Shown: one piece after another, positions 33,918 to 43,287 of the stretch
How positions within the stretch are numbered: position 1 is the first letter of the stretch
How the letters are laid out: every line of letters begins with the position of its first letter
Source: Acidobacteriota bacterium
GTDB taxonomy: Bacteria; Acidobacteriota; Polarisedimenticolia; J045
NCBI GenBank assembly: GCA_030949985.1
Contig: JAUZRX010000010.1
Location: forward strand, 149,148 to 213,147
Direction of reading: 5' to 3'
Length of the DNA stretch: 64,000 nucleotides
Notes under the pieces: generated by a model
Told to the model about the DNA's origin: nothing
Databases searched by the model: none
The model's input: the letters and a program-made list of their open reading frames with translations, nothing else
Position numbers and translations under genes: made by a program

Positions 33918-36515
33918 TCAGCGGACGTGAGTCAGGCGGAGCATGGCGGGCAGCAGGGTGACCGCGGTGACCAGGGTGGCCCCCACGCCGAGGATGGCTA
34001 GAAAGCCGGAGGCGATCAGGCCCGGATAGTCGGCGAAGATCAGCGCGCCGAAACCCACCATGGTGGTCAGCGAGGTCATCACGATCCCGCGACCGGTGTG
34101 CTCGAAGACCTCGGCCAGATCCTCCGCGGAATGCTCGAGAAAACGGTGCACCACATGGATGCCGTTGTCGATGCCGATACCCAGGATCAGCGGCACCATG
34201 GAGATACTCACCAGGTTGAAATCGATGCCGAAGAGGTGCATCAGGCCCACCGAGCCCACGACGCCCACCACGAGGGGCAGGAAGGTCAACAACACCAGCA
34301 GGGGACGGCGAAAGGTCAGGAAGAGGATCAGCAGCACACCCACCACCGTCAAGGCGACGGCCATGACACCGTCCCGCAGAATCAGGGGTTTGAGTTCCTG
34401 GCTCAGCACCCGGCCTCCCACCAGGTCCGCCCGATGCCCCGAAGCCTTCACCGCCTGTTGGAGAGCCTCGACCAGATCCCGGGAACGGGCGTTGGGCCGC
34501 GGGTAGGCGATCACCAGGCCTTCCCGGCTGCCGTCCCCGGCCTCGACGATCAGATCCGAAAGCACATCCGCCAGCATCCCGCTCTCGGCCCGCTCGAGGG
34601 TCAGTTCACCGTCCACCTCGAGCATCCGCCGGATGCGTGCCGCCGCCCGCCGGGCCTGGCCGTCCACACGGAAACCATGACGCTCCATCGCCGCCAGCAG
34701 GTCGGTCTCCACGGCCGCCGGGCGGATCTTCCCGGCCGCGCGCAACTCCCGCAGTCGCTGCAGCACGGCCTGCTGATGGGAGGGGGGGGGCACCACGCTG
34801 GCCGGGCCCACCACCACGGCCAGGGAACTCTCCCCGTCCCCGATCAACCGCCGAAACTGCTCTTCCACCGCCGCGGAAGCTTCGAGGATCTCCGCATCGC
34901 TCTCCCCCGGTACCAGTGCGGCCACCGGCTGCAAGGAAGTGCCCACCTGGCGACTGATGTCGAGTTGCAGGCGGATGCTGGGAGCGCCCGTCGGGCGGAA
35001 GCGACGGAAGTCTTCGTCGAGTCGAACGCTGAGGGTCGGCCACACCAGGGCGACGGTGACCACCAACCCCGTCCCCGCGACCCATCCGGGATGACGCAGG
35101 ACCCCGCGCAGGATGGGCCCGAGACCGAAACCGGCCAGGCCCCGGGGCCGGTCGGGACCCGGGCGCCAGCGGGTGGCCAGCGCCGTCAGGGCCGGCACCA
35201 GCAGGAGCGCGGCCACCAGGGAAAGCGCGATGCCCGCCGCGCAGATCAGCCCCAGGTGGCGTAAGCCCTGGAAACGCGAGAAACCCGCCGCCAGGAAAGC
35301 CCAGGCCGTGGTCAGGGCGGCGGAGAGGATGCCCAGCCCGGTCTCCCCGTGGGCCGCGGCGAAAGCGGTGAACATGTCCTTGCCCGCGTGGGTCTCCTCC
35401 AGGTAGCGGTTGTAGAGATGAATCGTGAAGTCGATTCCCAACCCGCAGAGCATCGCCACCGATCCGGCGGTGAAGACGTTGATCTCGCCGATGGCCAGGT
35501 AGGCGAAGCCCAGCGACCAGGTCAGTCCCACCAGCAGGGGTACGCCTGCCACCAGCACGCCGACCATGCGACGAAACGCGAAAAGAAAGAGCACCAGCAC
35601 CGCGACGAAGGCCACCACCGAGATCGAGCGAATATCCCGCGAGAGGATCTCCTGGTAGTCGACGAGCACCGCGGGCGCGCCGGTCAGGCCCACGTGGATA
35701 CCGCCCGGTTCGTCGGCGGGCCCCAGGCCCACGGTTCCTTCCATTTCCATGTCTTCGAGCGCCAGGCGGGCCGCGCCGGCCACCTCGGCGAGCACCTGGC
35801 GGGCGAAACGCAGATCGTGGGCCGCCCCCTCGGGCCGAATCAGCAGCAGGACATAGCTGCCGTCCTCGGTGACCAGCATCCCCGAGCGGGGCATGACGCG
35901 CAATTCACCCTTCAGTTCGGCCAGGCGAGAGACGAGAAAGCCCGACAGACCCAGGGGATCTTCCCGCAGCAATCGGGTGGTCAGCGGCCCCAGCGGAGAA
36001 AGCAGTCGCTCGCGGTTGGCCGCCACCCGGGCATCGATGGCCTCCGGCGTGAGCTGCCCGGCCAGGCTGTCGAGCTGCTGCGGGTCGAGATAGAGCATCA
36101 GCGAACGCGCCTGGGATCCCGAAAGCAGGGCCCACGGATCCTCACCGAAGATCCCGGCCACCACCTGCACGTTCTCGCACTCTTCGAGGCGGTCACGCAG
36201 AGCCAGGGCCAGTTCCGTACGATCGTCCAGGTCTTCCTCGCCCTTGCCGGAAATCGCGGCCACGATGGGCTCGGCGCCGCCGTAGCGACGGAAGAGTTCG
36301 CGCATGCGCTGGGCAGTGTGCACGTCATCGGGGATCAGCGAGTCGATGTCGGTGGAAAGACGCAGGTCGGCCGCCAGGTATCCCGCCACGGCCGTGGCGA
36401 TGGCGACTCCCACCAGCACCGAGCGGGGGTGGAATACCGAAAACCAGGCTACCGCTTCGAGGCCCCGCCTGAGCACGCCGCGCAGGCCGCCCCGCCGTCG
36501 GCCCGGGGCGCTCAC
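33918..36515 (-). CDS. MMPL/RND-family exporter (HAE3-like)
   Basis: 865 residues with the RND double repeat: a lone N-terminal transmembrane helix (~30-50), a large periplasmic loop (STDIDSLIPDDVHTAQRM is the family's substrate-domain start), a five- to six-helix block near residues 290-480, then a second copy ending at the C-terminus. GIDFTIHLYNRY and GIDNGIHVVHRF are the paired helix-4 motifs. Typical of exporters for hopanoids or other lipids. The start is GTG 36515, overlapping the acpS stop (GTGA). Co-transcription with acpS suggests a lipid or acyl-carrier link. Substrate unknown. Confidence 0.87.
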   Translation of the reverse strand: MSAPGRRRGGLRGVLRRGLEAVAWFSVFHPRSVLVGVAIATAVAGYLAADLRLSTDIDSLIPDDVHTAQRMRELFRRYGGAEPIVAAISGKGEEDLDDRTELALALRDRLEECENVQVVAGIFGEDPWALLSGSQARSLMLYLDPQQLDSLAGQLTPEAIDARVAANRERLLSPLGPLTTRLLREDPLGLSGFLVSRLAELKGELRVMPRSGMLVTEDGSYVLLLIRPEGAAHDLRFARQVLAEVAGAARLALEDMEMEGTVGLGPADEPGGIHVGLTGAPAVLVDYQEILSRDIRSISVVAFVAVLVLFLFAFRRMVGVLVAGVPLLVGLTWSLGFAYLAIGEINVFTAGSVAMLCGLGIDFTIHLYNRYLEETHAGKDMFTAFAAAHGETGLGILSAALTTAWAFLAAGFSRFQGLRHLGLICAAGIALSLVAALLLVPALTALATRWRPGPDRPRGLAGFGLGPILRGVLRHPGWVAGTGLVVTVALVWPTLSVRLDEDFRRFRPTGAPSIRLQLDISRQVGTSLQPVAALVPGESDAEILEASAAVEEQFRRLIGDGESSLAVVVGPASVVPPPSHQQAVLQRLRELRAAGKIRPAAVETDLLAAMERHGFRVDGQARRAAARIRRMLEVDGELTLERAESGMLADVLSDLIVEAGDGSREGLVIAYPRPNARSRDLVEALQQAVKASGHRADLVGGRVLSQELKPLILRDGVMAVALTVVGVLLILFLTFRRPLLVLLTFLPLVVGVVGSVGLMHLFGIDFNLVSISMVPLILGIGIDNGIHVVHRFLEHSAEDLAEVFEHTGRGIVMTSLTTMVGFGALIFADYPGLIASGFLAILGVGATLVTAVTLLPAMLRLTHVR

Positions 36516-36898
36516 GCCTGTCCCTCGAGAATCACGAAGGCCACGGCCACGGAGCGCTCGTGGCTGATCGACAGGTGGCTGGCCGTCGCGCCCCGCCGGG
36601 CTGCCAGTTCGGCCGCCCGACCGCGCAGCTCCAGGCGCGGCGGGTCCTCCTGCGCCTGACGCACCACTTCCACGTCGTGCCAGCCGATCCCCTGGGCCAG
36701 ACCCGTACCCAGGGCCTTGAGCCAGGCCTCCTTGGCGGCGAAGCGCGCGCCGACACTGGGCGCCGGGTCCCGGTGCCGCAGGCAATAGGCCCGTTCGCGC
36801 TCGGTGAGCACCCGGTCGAAGAAGCGATTTCCATGGCGGGCCATGATCCGCCGCACCCTGTCAAGCTCGATGACATCGACGCCGATACCCAGAATCAT
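36512..36898 (-). CDS. acpS: Holo-[acyl-carrier-protein] synthase
   Basis: 128 residues, normal for AcpS. It transfers 4'-phosphopantetheine from CoA to apo-ACP. Metal-binding Asp is in GIGVDVIELDRV (residue 8) and the conserved FAAKEAWLKAL gives the Glu and Lys; SHLSISHERSVAVAFVILE closes the domain. First gene of a two-gene transcript with the MMPL exporter, which overlaps its stop. A minus-strand promoter lies 54-84 bp upstream. Confidence 0.93.
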   Translation of the reverse strand: MILGIGVDVIELDRVRRIMARHGNRFFDRVLTERERAYCLRHRDPAPSVGARFAAKEAWLKALGTGLAQGIGWHDVEVVRQAQEDPPRLELRGRAAELAARRGATASHLSISHERSVAVAFVILEGQA

Positions 36899-36951
36899 CG
36901 CTCCTCGCCTTCACCCAGACCGCCCCGAAACTTTCGCCCGAAAGACCGCAA

Positions 36952-36982
36952 AGCATACACCGCGCCTCGGGGGACTTGTCAA
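36952..36982 (-). promoter_or_regulatory. Promoter of acpS-MMPL
   Basis: Minus strand TTGACA (complement of 36977-36982), a 19-bp spacer and TATGCT (complement of 36952-36957) in the divergent region between acpS and the NYN gene. The spacer is long, so strength may be low. Confidence 0.45.
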
Positions 36983-37102
36983 AGCGCGTTTTATCAGCAA
37001 GTTAGCAGGCCCCCGACGGGCCGACAGCCCGGGCGGGTGCTATCATCGTCCGGTTTTCGCGGGCTGCCAGGAGGCCGCGGCATTCCGTGCCGGAGACGAG
37101 CA

Positions 37103-38626
37103 GTGCAGGTCGGCTGGGACACCTACTTCGAACGGCTCGGCCCCCAGGGCCTGCGCCTGGTCGTCTCGACCCTGCTCGAGGAGGCCGACTTCGAAACCCT
37201 GCGCGGAGAAGCCCCCCCCCCGACGCCCGACGAAGACCGAGCCCAGTGGATCGCCGACCTGGCCGCGGAAGACGCCGCCGTGGCCCGACGGCTGCTCGAG
37301 CGGCTCGACGCGCGGGCGGCCGCCCGTGCGCCCCGTCCGGAACGCTGGGCCGAAGCCGAACTCCACGAAACCATGGCAGGCATCCTCCGGGCTCCCGGCC
37401 CCCAGGCGGCCGCCGTGCTGCACCACCTGGCCCGCGCCCGCCCGGCGCCCCTGCCCGCCGCCGAGATCCGAGCCGCCGCGGAACTGGTGGCTCCCGAGGT
37501 GTTGCAGCAGGATCCCGGATCCCGCCCCAAGTGGGTCGCCAAGGTGGCCACCGCCCGGGGCGAAGTCCGGGAACTCGAGCAGGAGCGGCGCGAGTTGGAG
37601 ACCCGCGTCCGCCAGCTCGAAACGCGCCTGGAAAAGGCCCTCGAGCGCTCCGCCGCACTCGAACAGCGTCTCTCCCATCGCCTGGAAGAAATCAAGACTC
37701 TGCGGGCAGAACTCAAATCCACCCGGGACGAACGGGGCCGTCTCGAGCGCGAGGCGGTGCGCCTCAGGCGCCGGGTCGACGAACTGCTCGAACGCCGCGC
37801 CCGGGAACGCACGGGTGAAATCACCACCGCGCTGCGACGCCTGACCACCGAGCAGCGCCGGGCCGGCGCCACTCTCGACAAGTTGCGTGCCGGGGAGGGC
37901 GGCCGGCGGGAAATCCTGCGCGAGCAGGGCCGGCGCATCGAGCAACTGGCCGGACTGCTCGAACGCGTCGCGTCGGTGGAGGAGGCCCAGGCGCGCGTGG
38001 CGGCCCGGGCCCAGGAAGAGATCCTGCGGGAACTGGGGGCGATTCGAGGTCGTCTCGAGGGCGACCCCCTACCCGCCCCGCGGGTCGAGCCGGCGCGCCC
38101 GACCCAGCCGGAGGGCAAGCCCCGTATCGGCCTGTTCGTCGACGTACAGAACATGTTCTACGGCGCCCGGGAAAAACGCGCACGGCTGGACTTCGAAGCT
38201 CTGCTGGCCAGTGTCACTTCCGGCCGCCGCCTGGTGCGCGCGGTGGCCTACGTGGTGGAGACACCGGAGATCGACCAGAGTTCCTTTATTCACCTGCTCC
38301 AGATGAAGGCCTACGAGGTCAAACGCAAGCCGCTGAAGATCCGCCCCGACCGCAGCATGAAGGGCAACTGGGATCTCGAGATGGCCCTCGACGCCCTGAC
38401 CACCGCCGAGCACCTGGACGTGGTGGTGCTGGCCACCGGGGACGGCGACTTCGTGCCCCTGGTCCAGCAGCTCAAGCTACGGGGTCTGCGGGTGGAGGTC
38501 TACGGTTTCAGACCCAGTACGGCTCCCGACCTGCGGGAGGCCGCCGATCGTTTCGTGGCCATCACTCGCCGTCTGCTCCGGCCCCTGCCGGCCCCCCGGC
38601 GGCGGACGGCCCGGGAGGGAACATGA
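37103..38626 (+). CDS. NYN-domain putative RNase with long coiled coil
   Basis: 507 residues. Residues ~1-150 are helical and unrecognised, ~150-320 form a strong coiled coil (ELEQERRELETRVRQLETRL), and ~340-480 are a NYN (PIN-like, LabA/DUF88) domain: GLFVDVQNMFY holds the first catalytic Asp and ATGDGDFVPLVQQL the paired acidic residues. GNWDLEMALDAL in between completes the site. Probably a metal-dependent RNase or regulatory RNA-processing factor. The start is GTG 37103 with GGAG upstream. A TATCAT hexamer at 37041-37046 may be its -10. It overlaps the zinc-ribbon gene by 4 bp. Confidence 0.82.
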   Translation: MQVGWDTYFERLGPQGLRLVVSTLLEEADFETLRGEAPPPTPDEDRAQWIADLAAEDAAVARRLLERLDARAAARAPRPERWAEAELHETMAGILRAPGPQAAAVLHHLARARPAPLPAAEIRAAAELVAPEVLQQDPGSRPKWVAKVATARGEVRELEQERRELETRVRQLETRLEKALERSAALEQRLSHRLEEIKTLRAELKSTRDERGRLEREAVRLRRRVDELLERRARERTGEITTALRRLTTEQRRAGATLDKLRAGEGGRREILREQGRRIEQLAGLLERVASVEEAQARVAARAQEEILRELGAIRGRLEGDPLPAPRVEPARPTQPEGKPRIGLFVDVQNMFYGAREKRARLDFEALLASVTSGRRLVRAVAYVVETPEIDQSSFIHLLQMKAYEVKRKPLKIRPDRSMKGNWDLEMALDALTTAEHLDVVVLATGDGDFVPLVQQLKLRGLRVEVYGFRPSTAPDLREAADRFVAITRRLLRPLPAPRRRTAREGT

Positions 38627-39174
38627 ACTCTTATCGCGCGGGCATGAGCGTCGAGGATCTCTGCCGTGTCTGCAAGGAGACCCGACGCCACACGATCGTC
38701 GTCACCGACGGCGAGGGCCGCCCGATGCGCGTGGTCTGCGATTCCTGCGGCAGTCAGCACAACTACCGTGGGTCCCGCGCCGCACCGCAGCCCTCACCGC
38801 CTGCCGCGTCCACCGCGGCCGCCACTCCGTCATCCGAGATGGAAGGCCTCGAGTCACTCCTGAGACGGATCTTTCGGGAAGAACTCGGTCTGACACCGGT
38901 GGCTCCCGCGGCCAAGTGGCTCGGCGGTCAGCTCGTGCTCAGGCCCGGCCGGGAGGGCCTGCAAGAAAAGAGCTGGCCCATCGAAGTCTTCTTCAAGAAG
39001 ATCGTCATGCTTCGTAACCGCCTGCGCACCCTCGAGCAGCAAGTCAACGCCGCGGATATTCCCACCGAACTCAAGCTCAAGCTGCAGGGGTACATCACCG
39101 GTTGCTACGGCTCGCTGACCAGCTTCAATATCCTCTTCGCCGACGAGGAGGATCGCTTCCGTACATCGAAGTGA
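38623..39174 (+). CDS. Zinc-ribbon protein coupled to the NYN gene
   Basis: 183 residues from ATG 38623 (ATGA overlap with the NYN stop). The N-terminus has two Cys pairs, C14-x2-C17 and C39-x2-C42, in a zinc-ribbon spacing (LCRVCKETRRH, VVCDSCGSQH). A Pro/Ala-rich linker (~51-70) follows. The rest is helical (SWPIEVFFKKIVMLRNRLRTLEQQV). No known family recognised. Co-translation with a NYN nuclease makes an RNA- or nucleic-acid-binding accessory role plausible, but that is inference. Confidence 0.75.
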   Translation: MNSYRAGMSVEDLCRVCKETRRHTIVVTDGEGRPMRVVCDSCGSQHNYRGSRAAPQPSPPAASTAAATPSSEMEGLESLLRRIFREELGLTPVAPAAKWLGGQLVLRPGREGLQEKSWPIEVFFKKIVMLRNRLRTLEQQVNAADIPTELKLKLQGYITGCYGSLTSFNILFADEEDRFRTSK

Positions 39175-39191
39175 GCGCCGCGCCCGGGGTC

Positions 39192-39488
39192 TCAGAGCCG
39201 GACGAGGGCATTCTCCGTGCCGAAGTCGTTGGGCACCAGGCCGTCGGCCTCGGTATCGGTCAGCCACTGTTCCCGGCCGACGAGGAAGCGATACTGGTAC
39301 TGACTGTCGCGGGGCAGGCGCAGCGTCACCGCCCAGGCGCCATCCTTCCGACGCCGCATGGGATGGACGGAGGGGTCCCAGTCGTTGAAATCGCCGGCGA
39401 GCGCCACGGAACCTGCTGCCTCGGGAACCTGGCAGGAAAAGGTGACAGAGACCATCCGGCTTCCCTTGATCGGCTTTTTCCTGAGCAT
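39192..39488 (-). CDS. Stand-alone CBM48 / AMPK-type glycogen-binding domain
   Basis: 98 residues from ATG 39488. It matches the isoamylase-N/AMPK1_CBM fold: VTFSCQVPEAAGSVALAGDFNDWDP and MRRRKDGAWAVTLRLPRDSQYQYRFLV. The Trp and aromatic residues that stack on alpha-glucans are retained. No catalytic domain is attached, so it is a carbohydrate-sensing or targeting module for another protein. A second ATG 11 codons in (MVSVTF) is possible. It converges with the zinc-ribbon gene and diverges from the histidine phosphatase. Confidence 0.8.
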   Translation of the reverse strand: MLRKKPIKGSRMVSVTFSCQVPEAAGSVALAGDFNDWDPSVHPMRRRKDGAWAVTLRLPRDSQYQYRFLVGREQWLTDTEADGLVPNDFGTENALVRL

Positions 39489-39601
39489 CTTCCCTGCCCT
39501 CGACTGTCCACGGAGCCTGCGGCACGAACCGAAGGACCGGCTCGCCGTCCGCCTGCTCCCTTCCGCATTATGCCCCAATCGGCAGCCGGGATCCGCTGAA
39601 C

Positions 39602-40273
39602 ATGGCCCGCCGACTGGTCCTGATCCGCCATTGTGACGAGGAGCCCGACCTGCCCGCCTGGCCGACCCTGGCCCGGCTCCATGCCTGGCAACGCTCGGAA
39701 GGACGGCGGCCGCTGACAGCGGTGGGCCGGGCCCGGGCGGCGGACCTGGCCCGCCGGATCGCCCCCTGGAGGCCAACGGTGCTGTTGACCAGCCCCCTCG
39801 AGCGAGCCTGGGCGACCGCCGAGACCCTCGCTGCCCCTCTGGAACTGACCCCCCAACCCGACCCGGCCCTGGCGGAGGTCAGTTTCGGCAGGGTGCGCGG
39901 CCTGGCCCGACCGCAAGGCCTGGGAGCCGTGCTGGCGGGGGTCCCCCTGCCCCGCCCCCTGTGGCCGCCTCTGCTGCGCTGGTGCTGGCTGGTGGGGCTG
40001 ACCGTCGGTGTGGACTCCCCCGCGGCGGTACGCCGCCGGGCGGAAGACACAGCCCGGCAACTGGCGGCCCTCGAACCCGGCGGCACCGTGGCGGTTCTGG
40101 CCCATGGGGTGATCCTGCTCTACCTGTTGGCCGCCCTGACCGGCCGCCGCCGGGCCGCGCCGTTCAGGCCCGGCCTGCTGCTGCGAACGGGAGAGTACCG
40201 GGTGCTCGAAAGAGAAGCCGGGCGATGGGCCATCCTGGCCCGGGGTCGAGCCTCAGCAGACGCCATTGGGTGA
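39602..40273 (+). CDS. Histidine phosphatase superfamily protein
   Basis: 223 residues. The catalytic N-terminal motif is LVLIRHCDE (RHC in place of the usual RHG). The second region TSPLERAWATAETLA has the conserved Arg, and VAVLAHGVIL contains the second histidine. The usual acidic proton donor region reads PALAEVSFGRVRGL. It hydrolyses a phosphomonoester or pyrophosphate; substrate unknown (SixA/CobC-type or phosphoglycerate mutase-like). Overlaps the antiparallel frameshifted gene by about 20 bp. Confidence 0.8.
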   Translation: MARRLVLIRHCDEEPDLPAWPTLARLHAWQRSEGRRPLTAVGRARAADLARRIAPWRPTVLLTSPLERAWATAETLAAPLELTPQPDPALAEVSFGRVRGLARPQGLGAVLAGVPLPRPLWPPLLRWCWLVGLTVGVDSPAAVRRRAEDTARQLAALEPGGTVAVLAHGVILLYLLAALTGRRRAAPFRPGLLLRTGEYRVLEREAGRWAILARGRASADAIG

Positions 40274-40640
40274 ACGAGCTGAAGGCGACCGGGAAAAACC
40301 CGGCGGTGGGGACACCCGGCAGACGCTGAAATGGGGCTCCAGGATGTCGGGACTGCCCGTGCCGTGATAGCACCCGGCGAGAGTCCCGATCACGACCTTC
40401 TCGCACCCCCGCGTGCACGTGGCAGAAGCTGAATCCTCCAATGCCAGGTCCACACACTCGTATGCGCCGGGCACCAGCTCGGAGCAGGTAAAATCGTCTC
40501 CCTCCACCCCGAGCCGGAGCGGAATACCGCTGGGGCACGAAAAGGAAGGTAGCCACGTGCGTGGTGGTCTCGGCGACAGCAACTCCCGCCCATCCCATCA
40601 CGAGAACGGCCGGGATGCCGATTCTCGCGACTCCACTCAC
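40253..40640 (-). pseudogene. Frameshifted gene for a secreted Cys-rich protein
   Basis: Starting at GTG 40640 (AAGGGGGGG upstream) the first frame gives a perfect signal peptide (ARIGIPAVLVMGWAGVAVAE). It then runs out of sense, while the +1 frame from about 40545 down continues with a coherent Cys-rich sequence (FTCSELVPGAYECVDLALED; ATCTRGCEKVVIGTLAGCYHG) to a stop at 40253. Removing one T from the TTTT run near 40540-40550 would join them into about 128 residues with seven or more Cys. Either a genuine recent frameshift or a sequencing error. Function unknown. Confidence 0.65.
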
Positions 40641-40703
40641 GAATGCCCCCCCTTTTCGATCTGCACCGCCAGAAAACTCCTTTTGGGTCTTCGGGACGCC
40701 GGC

Positions 40704-41210
40704 TCAGCGGCCGCCGACGCCCCGATCTCCGGTCTCCCGCAAGGCCTCGAGCCGCTCCCGTACCTTTTCCGCGTGACCGGCGGCTCGCACTTTCTTCCAG
40801 TGGTGGGCCACCTTTCCTTTTGGATCGATGATCACCGTCGAGCGGATCACGCCGATGGACTTGCGCCCGTAGAGCACCTTCTCGCCCCAGGCGCCGTACT
40901 TTTCCATCACGGTCCTCTTCTCGTCGCTGAGCAGATCGATCTGCAGGTCGTACTTCTCGATGAAGCGCCGGTGCCGCTCGAGGCTGTCGGGGCTGCAGCC
41001 GTAGACCACCGCGTCGAGCTTCTCGAAATCCTTCAGCGCCGAGCTGAATTCGCAGGCCTCCTTGGTGCAGCCCGGCGTGTCGTCCTTGGGATAGAAGTAG
41101 AGAACGACCCAGCTCCCCGCCAGGTCGCGGAGCGCCACCTTGCCCCCCGAAGCGGCGGGCAGGGTGAAAAGGGGGGCTCGGCGCCCGACCTCGATCTTCG
41201 ATGTTGCCAT
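40704..41210 (-). CDS. bcp: Thiol peroxidase of the BCP/PrxQ family
   Basis: 168 residues. The peroxidatic Cys48 is in [15 protein letters not shown] and the resolving Cys53 is five residues on, as in PrxQ. Reduces hydrogen peroxide and organic hydroperoxides using thioredoxin. The segment [25 protein letters not shown] is family-typical. ATG 41210 has CAGGAGG nine bases upstream. Divergent from acs. Confidence 0.93.
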   Translation of the reverse strand: MATSKIEVGRRAPLFTLPAASGGKVALRDLAGSWVVLYFYPKDDTPGCTKEACEFSSALKDFEKLDAVVYGCSPDSLERHRRFIEKYDLQIDLLSDEKRTVMEKYGAWGEKVLYGRKSIGVIRSTVIIDPKGKVAHHWKKVRAAGHAEKVRERLEALRETGDRGVGGR

Positions 41211-41267
41211 GTCCGTCAGCCTCCTGCGGATCGGGGCGGGAACTCCGCGTCCACCGCCATGACGCCT

Positions 41268-41273
41268 ATGGTA
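41268..41273 (+). promoter_or_regulatory. -10 element of acs
   Basis: TATGGT, the same hexamer used by lexA, 39 bp before the acs ATG. The predicted start is near 41280. No good -35. Confidence 0.4.
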
Positions 41274-41311
41274 ACTTACGCCCCGACCGCCATGCTTCAG
41301 GAGCCGAGACC

Positions 41312-43276
41312 ATGAGTCATGACAACCCGCCGGAGGTCTACCCCCCCAAGGCCGATATCGCGGCCCGGGCCCACATCGCCTCGATGGAGGAGTACCAGCG
41401 CCTCTACCGCCTGTCCCTCGACGACCCCGAGACCTTCTGGGGCCGGCAGGCGGAGATCCTCGACTGGTTCAGCCCCTGGCAGATGGTCTACGACCACGAC
41501 TATGTCAACGTGGACTTCGCCTGGTACCTCGGAGGCCGCCTCAACGCCTGTTACAACTGTGTCGACCGGCACCTGCGGGAGAGGGGCGAACAGGACGCCA
41601 TCATCTGGGTCCGGGACGAGCCCGGGCAGTACGAGCACATCTCCTACCGCCGACTCAAGCACGAGGTCTGCCGGGTGGCCAACGTGCTGCGCCACCACGG
41701 GGTTCGGCGAGGCGACCGGGTCTGCCTCTACATGCCGATGATCCCCGAGCTGGCCTACACCATGCTGGCCTGCGCCCGGATCGGCGCCGTGCATTCCATC
41801 GTCTTCGGCGGCTTCAGCGCCGAGGCGATTCGCGACCGCATCCTCGATGCGGGCTGCAAAGTGGTGGTCACCGCCAACGAAGGCCTGCGGGGCGGTCGAC
41901 GGCTGGCGCTCAAGGACACGGTGGACCGGGCCGTGGACGGCCTGGACCTGGTCGAGACCGTGCTCGTCGCCCGCCGCACGGACAAGCAGGTGAACATGAC
42001 CGCGGGACGGGACTTCTGGCTCGACGAGGAGTGCCGCCGTCAGCGCTCCACCTGCACCTACGAGCACATGGGAGCGGAGGATCCGCTGTTCATCCTCTAC
42101 ACGTCGGGATCGACAGGAAAGCCCAAGGGAGTGCTGCACACCACCGGCGGCTACATGGTCTACGCCGCCCTGACCCACAAGCTGGTCTTCGACTATCACC
42201 CGGGCGACGTCTACTTCTGCGCGGCGGACATCGGCTGGATCACCGGGCACAGCTACATCATCTACGGCCCCCTGGCCAACGGCGCCACCAGCGTGATGTT
42301 CGAGTCCACGCCGGTGTATCCCGATGCCGGTCGCTACTGGCAGGTGGTCGACGACCTGGGCGTGAACATCTTCTACACCGCACCGACGGCCATTCGCACC
42401 ATCGCCCGGGCCGGCGACGCATTCGTCCGCCGGCATGCGCGCAAGAGCCTGCGGGTCCTGGGCACCGTGGGCGAGCCGATCAACCCGGAAAGCTGGCGCT
42501 GGTACCACGACGTGGTGGGCGAAGGCCGCTGCGCGGTGGTCGACACCTGGTGGCAGACGGAAACCGGCGGGATCATGATCACGCCCCTGCCCGGGGTCAC
42601 GCCCCTCAAGCCGGGCTCGGCGACCTTCCCCTTCTTCGGCGTCAAGCCCCTGCTGGTGGATGCCGAGGGCCAGCGGCTCGAGGGCAACGGCGTGGCGGGC
42701 AACCTCTGCATCGAGCGCACCTGGCCGGGCCAGGCCCGTACGGTCTACGGCGACCACGAACGCTTCCAGCAGACCTATTTCACCCACTACCCGGGGCTCT
42801 ACTTCACCGGCGACGGCTGCCGCCGGGACGAGGACGGTTACTACTGGATCACCGGCCGGGTCGACGACGTGATCAACGTCAGCGGGCATCGCATGGGCAC
42901 CGCGGAAGTGGAGTCCGCCCTGGTTTCCCACGAAGCCGTGGCCGAAGCGGCGGTGGTCGGCTACCCTCACGAGATCAAGGGCCAGGGGATCTTCGCCTAC
43001 GTGATCCTCAACTCCGCCGCCGAGGGCGCGGCCCCCGGCGAGGTGGAAGGAGCCCTCAAGGAGCAGGTGCGCCACGTGATCGGTCCCGTGGCGACCCCCG
43101 ACGCGATTCTCATCGCACCGGGCCTGCCGAAGACCCGCAGCGGCAAGATCATGCGCCGGATCCTGCGCAAGATCGCCGCGGGAGAGTACGAGGACCTGGG
43201 TAACCTGACGACCCTGGCCGACCCGGAGGTCGTGCAGCGACTGATCACCCTCCACCGGGGCCTGGACCAAGCTTGA
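41312..43276 (+). CDS. acs: Acetyl-coenzyme A synthetase
   Basis: 654 residues, the usual length for Acs. It activates acetate to acetyl-CoA via acetyl-AMP. AMP-binding motif [11 protein letters not shown] is at ~262-272, WWQTETGG follows, and [11 protein letters not shown] (~523) is the hinge region. The C-terminal lysine acylated in Acs regulation is in [13 protein letters not shown] (~611). The ATG at 41312 has GGAG seven bases upstream; the frame extends further up without homology. Followed within 11 bp by the cyclophilin gene. Confidence 0.95.
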   Translation: MSHDNPPEVYPPKADIAARAHIASMEEYQRLYRLSLDDPETFWGRQAEILDWFSPWQMVYDHDYVNVDFAWYLGGRLNACYNCVDRHLRERGEQDAIIWVRDEPGQYEHISYRRLKHEVCRVANVLRHHGVRRGDRVCLYMPMIPELAYTMLACARIGAVHSIVFGGFSAEAIRDRILDAGCKVVVTANEGLRGGRRLALKDTVDRAVDGLDLVETVLVARRTDKQVNMTAGRDFWLDEECRRQRSTCTYEHMGAEDPLFILYTSGSTGKPKGVLHTTGGYMVYAALTHKLVFDYHPGDVYFCAADIGWITGHSYIIYGPLANGATSVMFESTPVYPDAGRYWQVVDDLGVNIFYTAPTAIRTIARAGDAFVRRHARKSLRVLGTVGEPINPESWRWYHDVVGEGRCAVVDTWWQTETGGIMITPLPGVTPLKPGSATFPFFGVKPLLVDAEGQRLEGNGVAGNLCIERTWPGQARTVYGDHERFQQTYFTHYPGLYFTGDGCRRDEDGYYWITGRVDDVINVSGHRMGTAEVESALVSHEAVAEAAVVGYPHEIKGQGIFAYVILNSAAEGAAPGEVEGALKEQVRHVIGPVATPDAILIAPGLPKTRSGKIMRRILRKIAAGEYEDLGNLTTLADPEVVQRLITLHRGLDQA

Positions 43277-43287
43277 GAGGAGATCTC

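Noticed and set aside
41297-43270. 657-residue minus-strand frame opposite acs
   Set aside because: Antisense shadow of acs, whose motifs are unambiguous.
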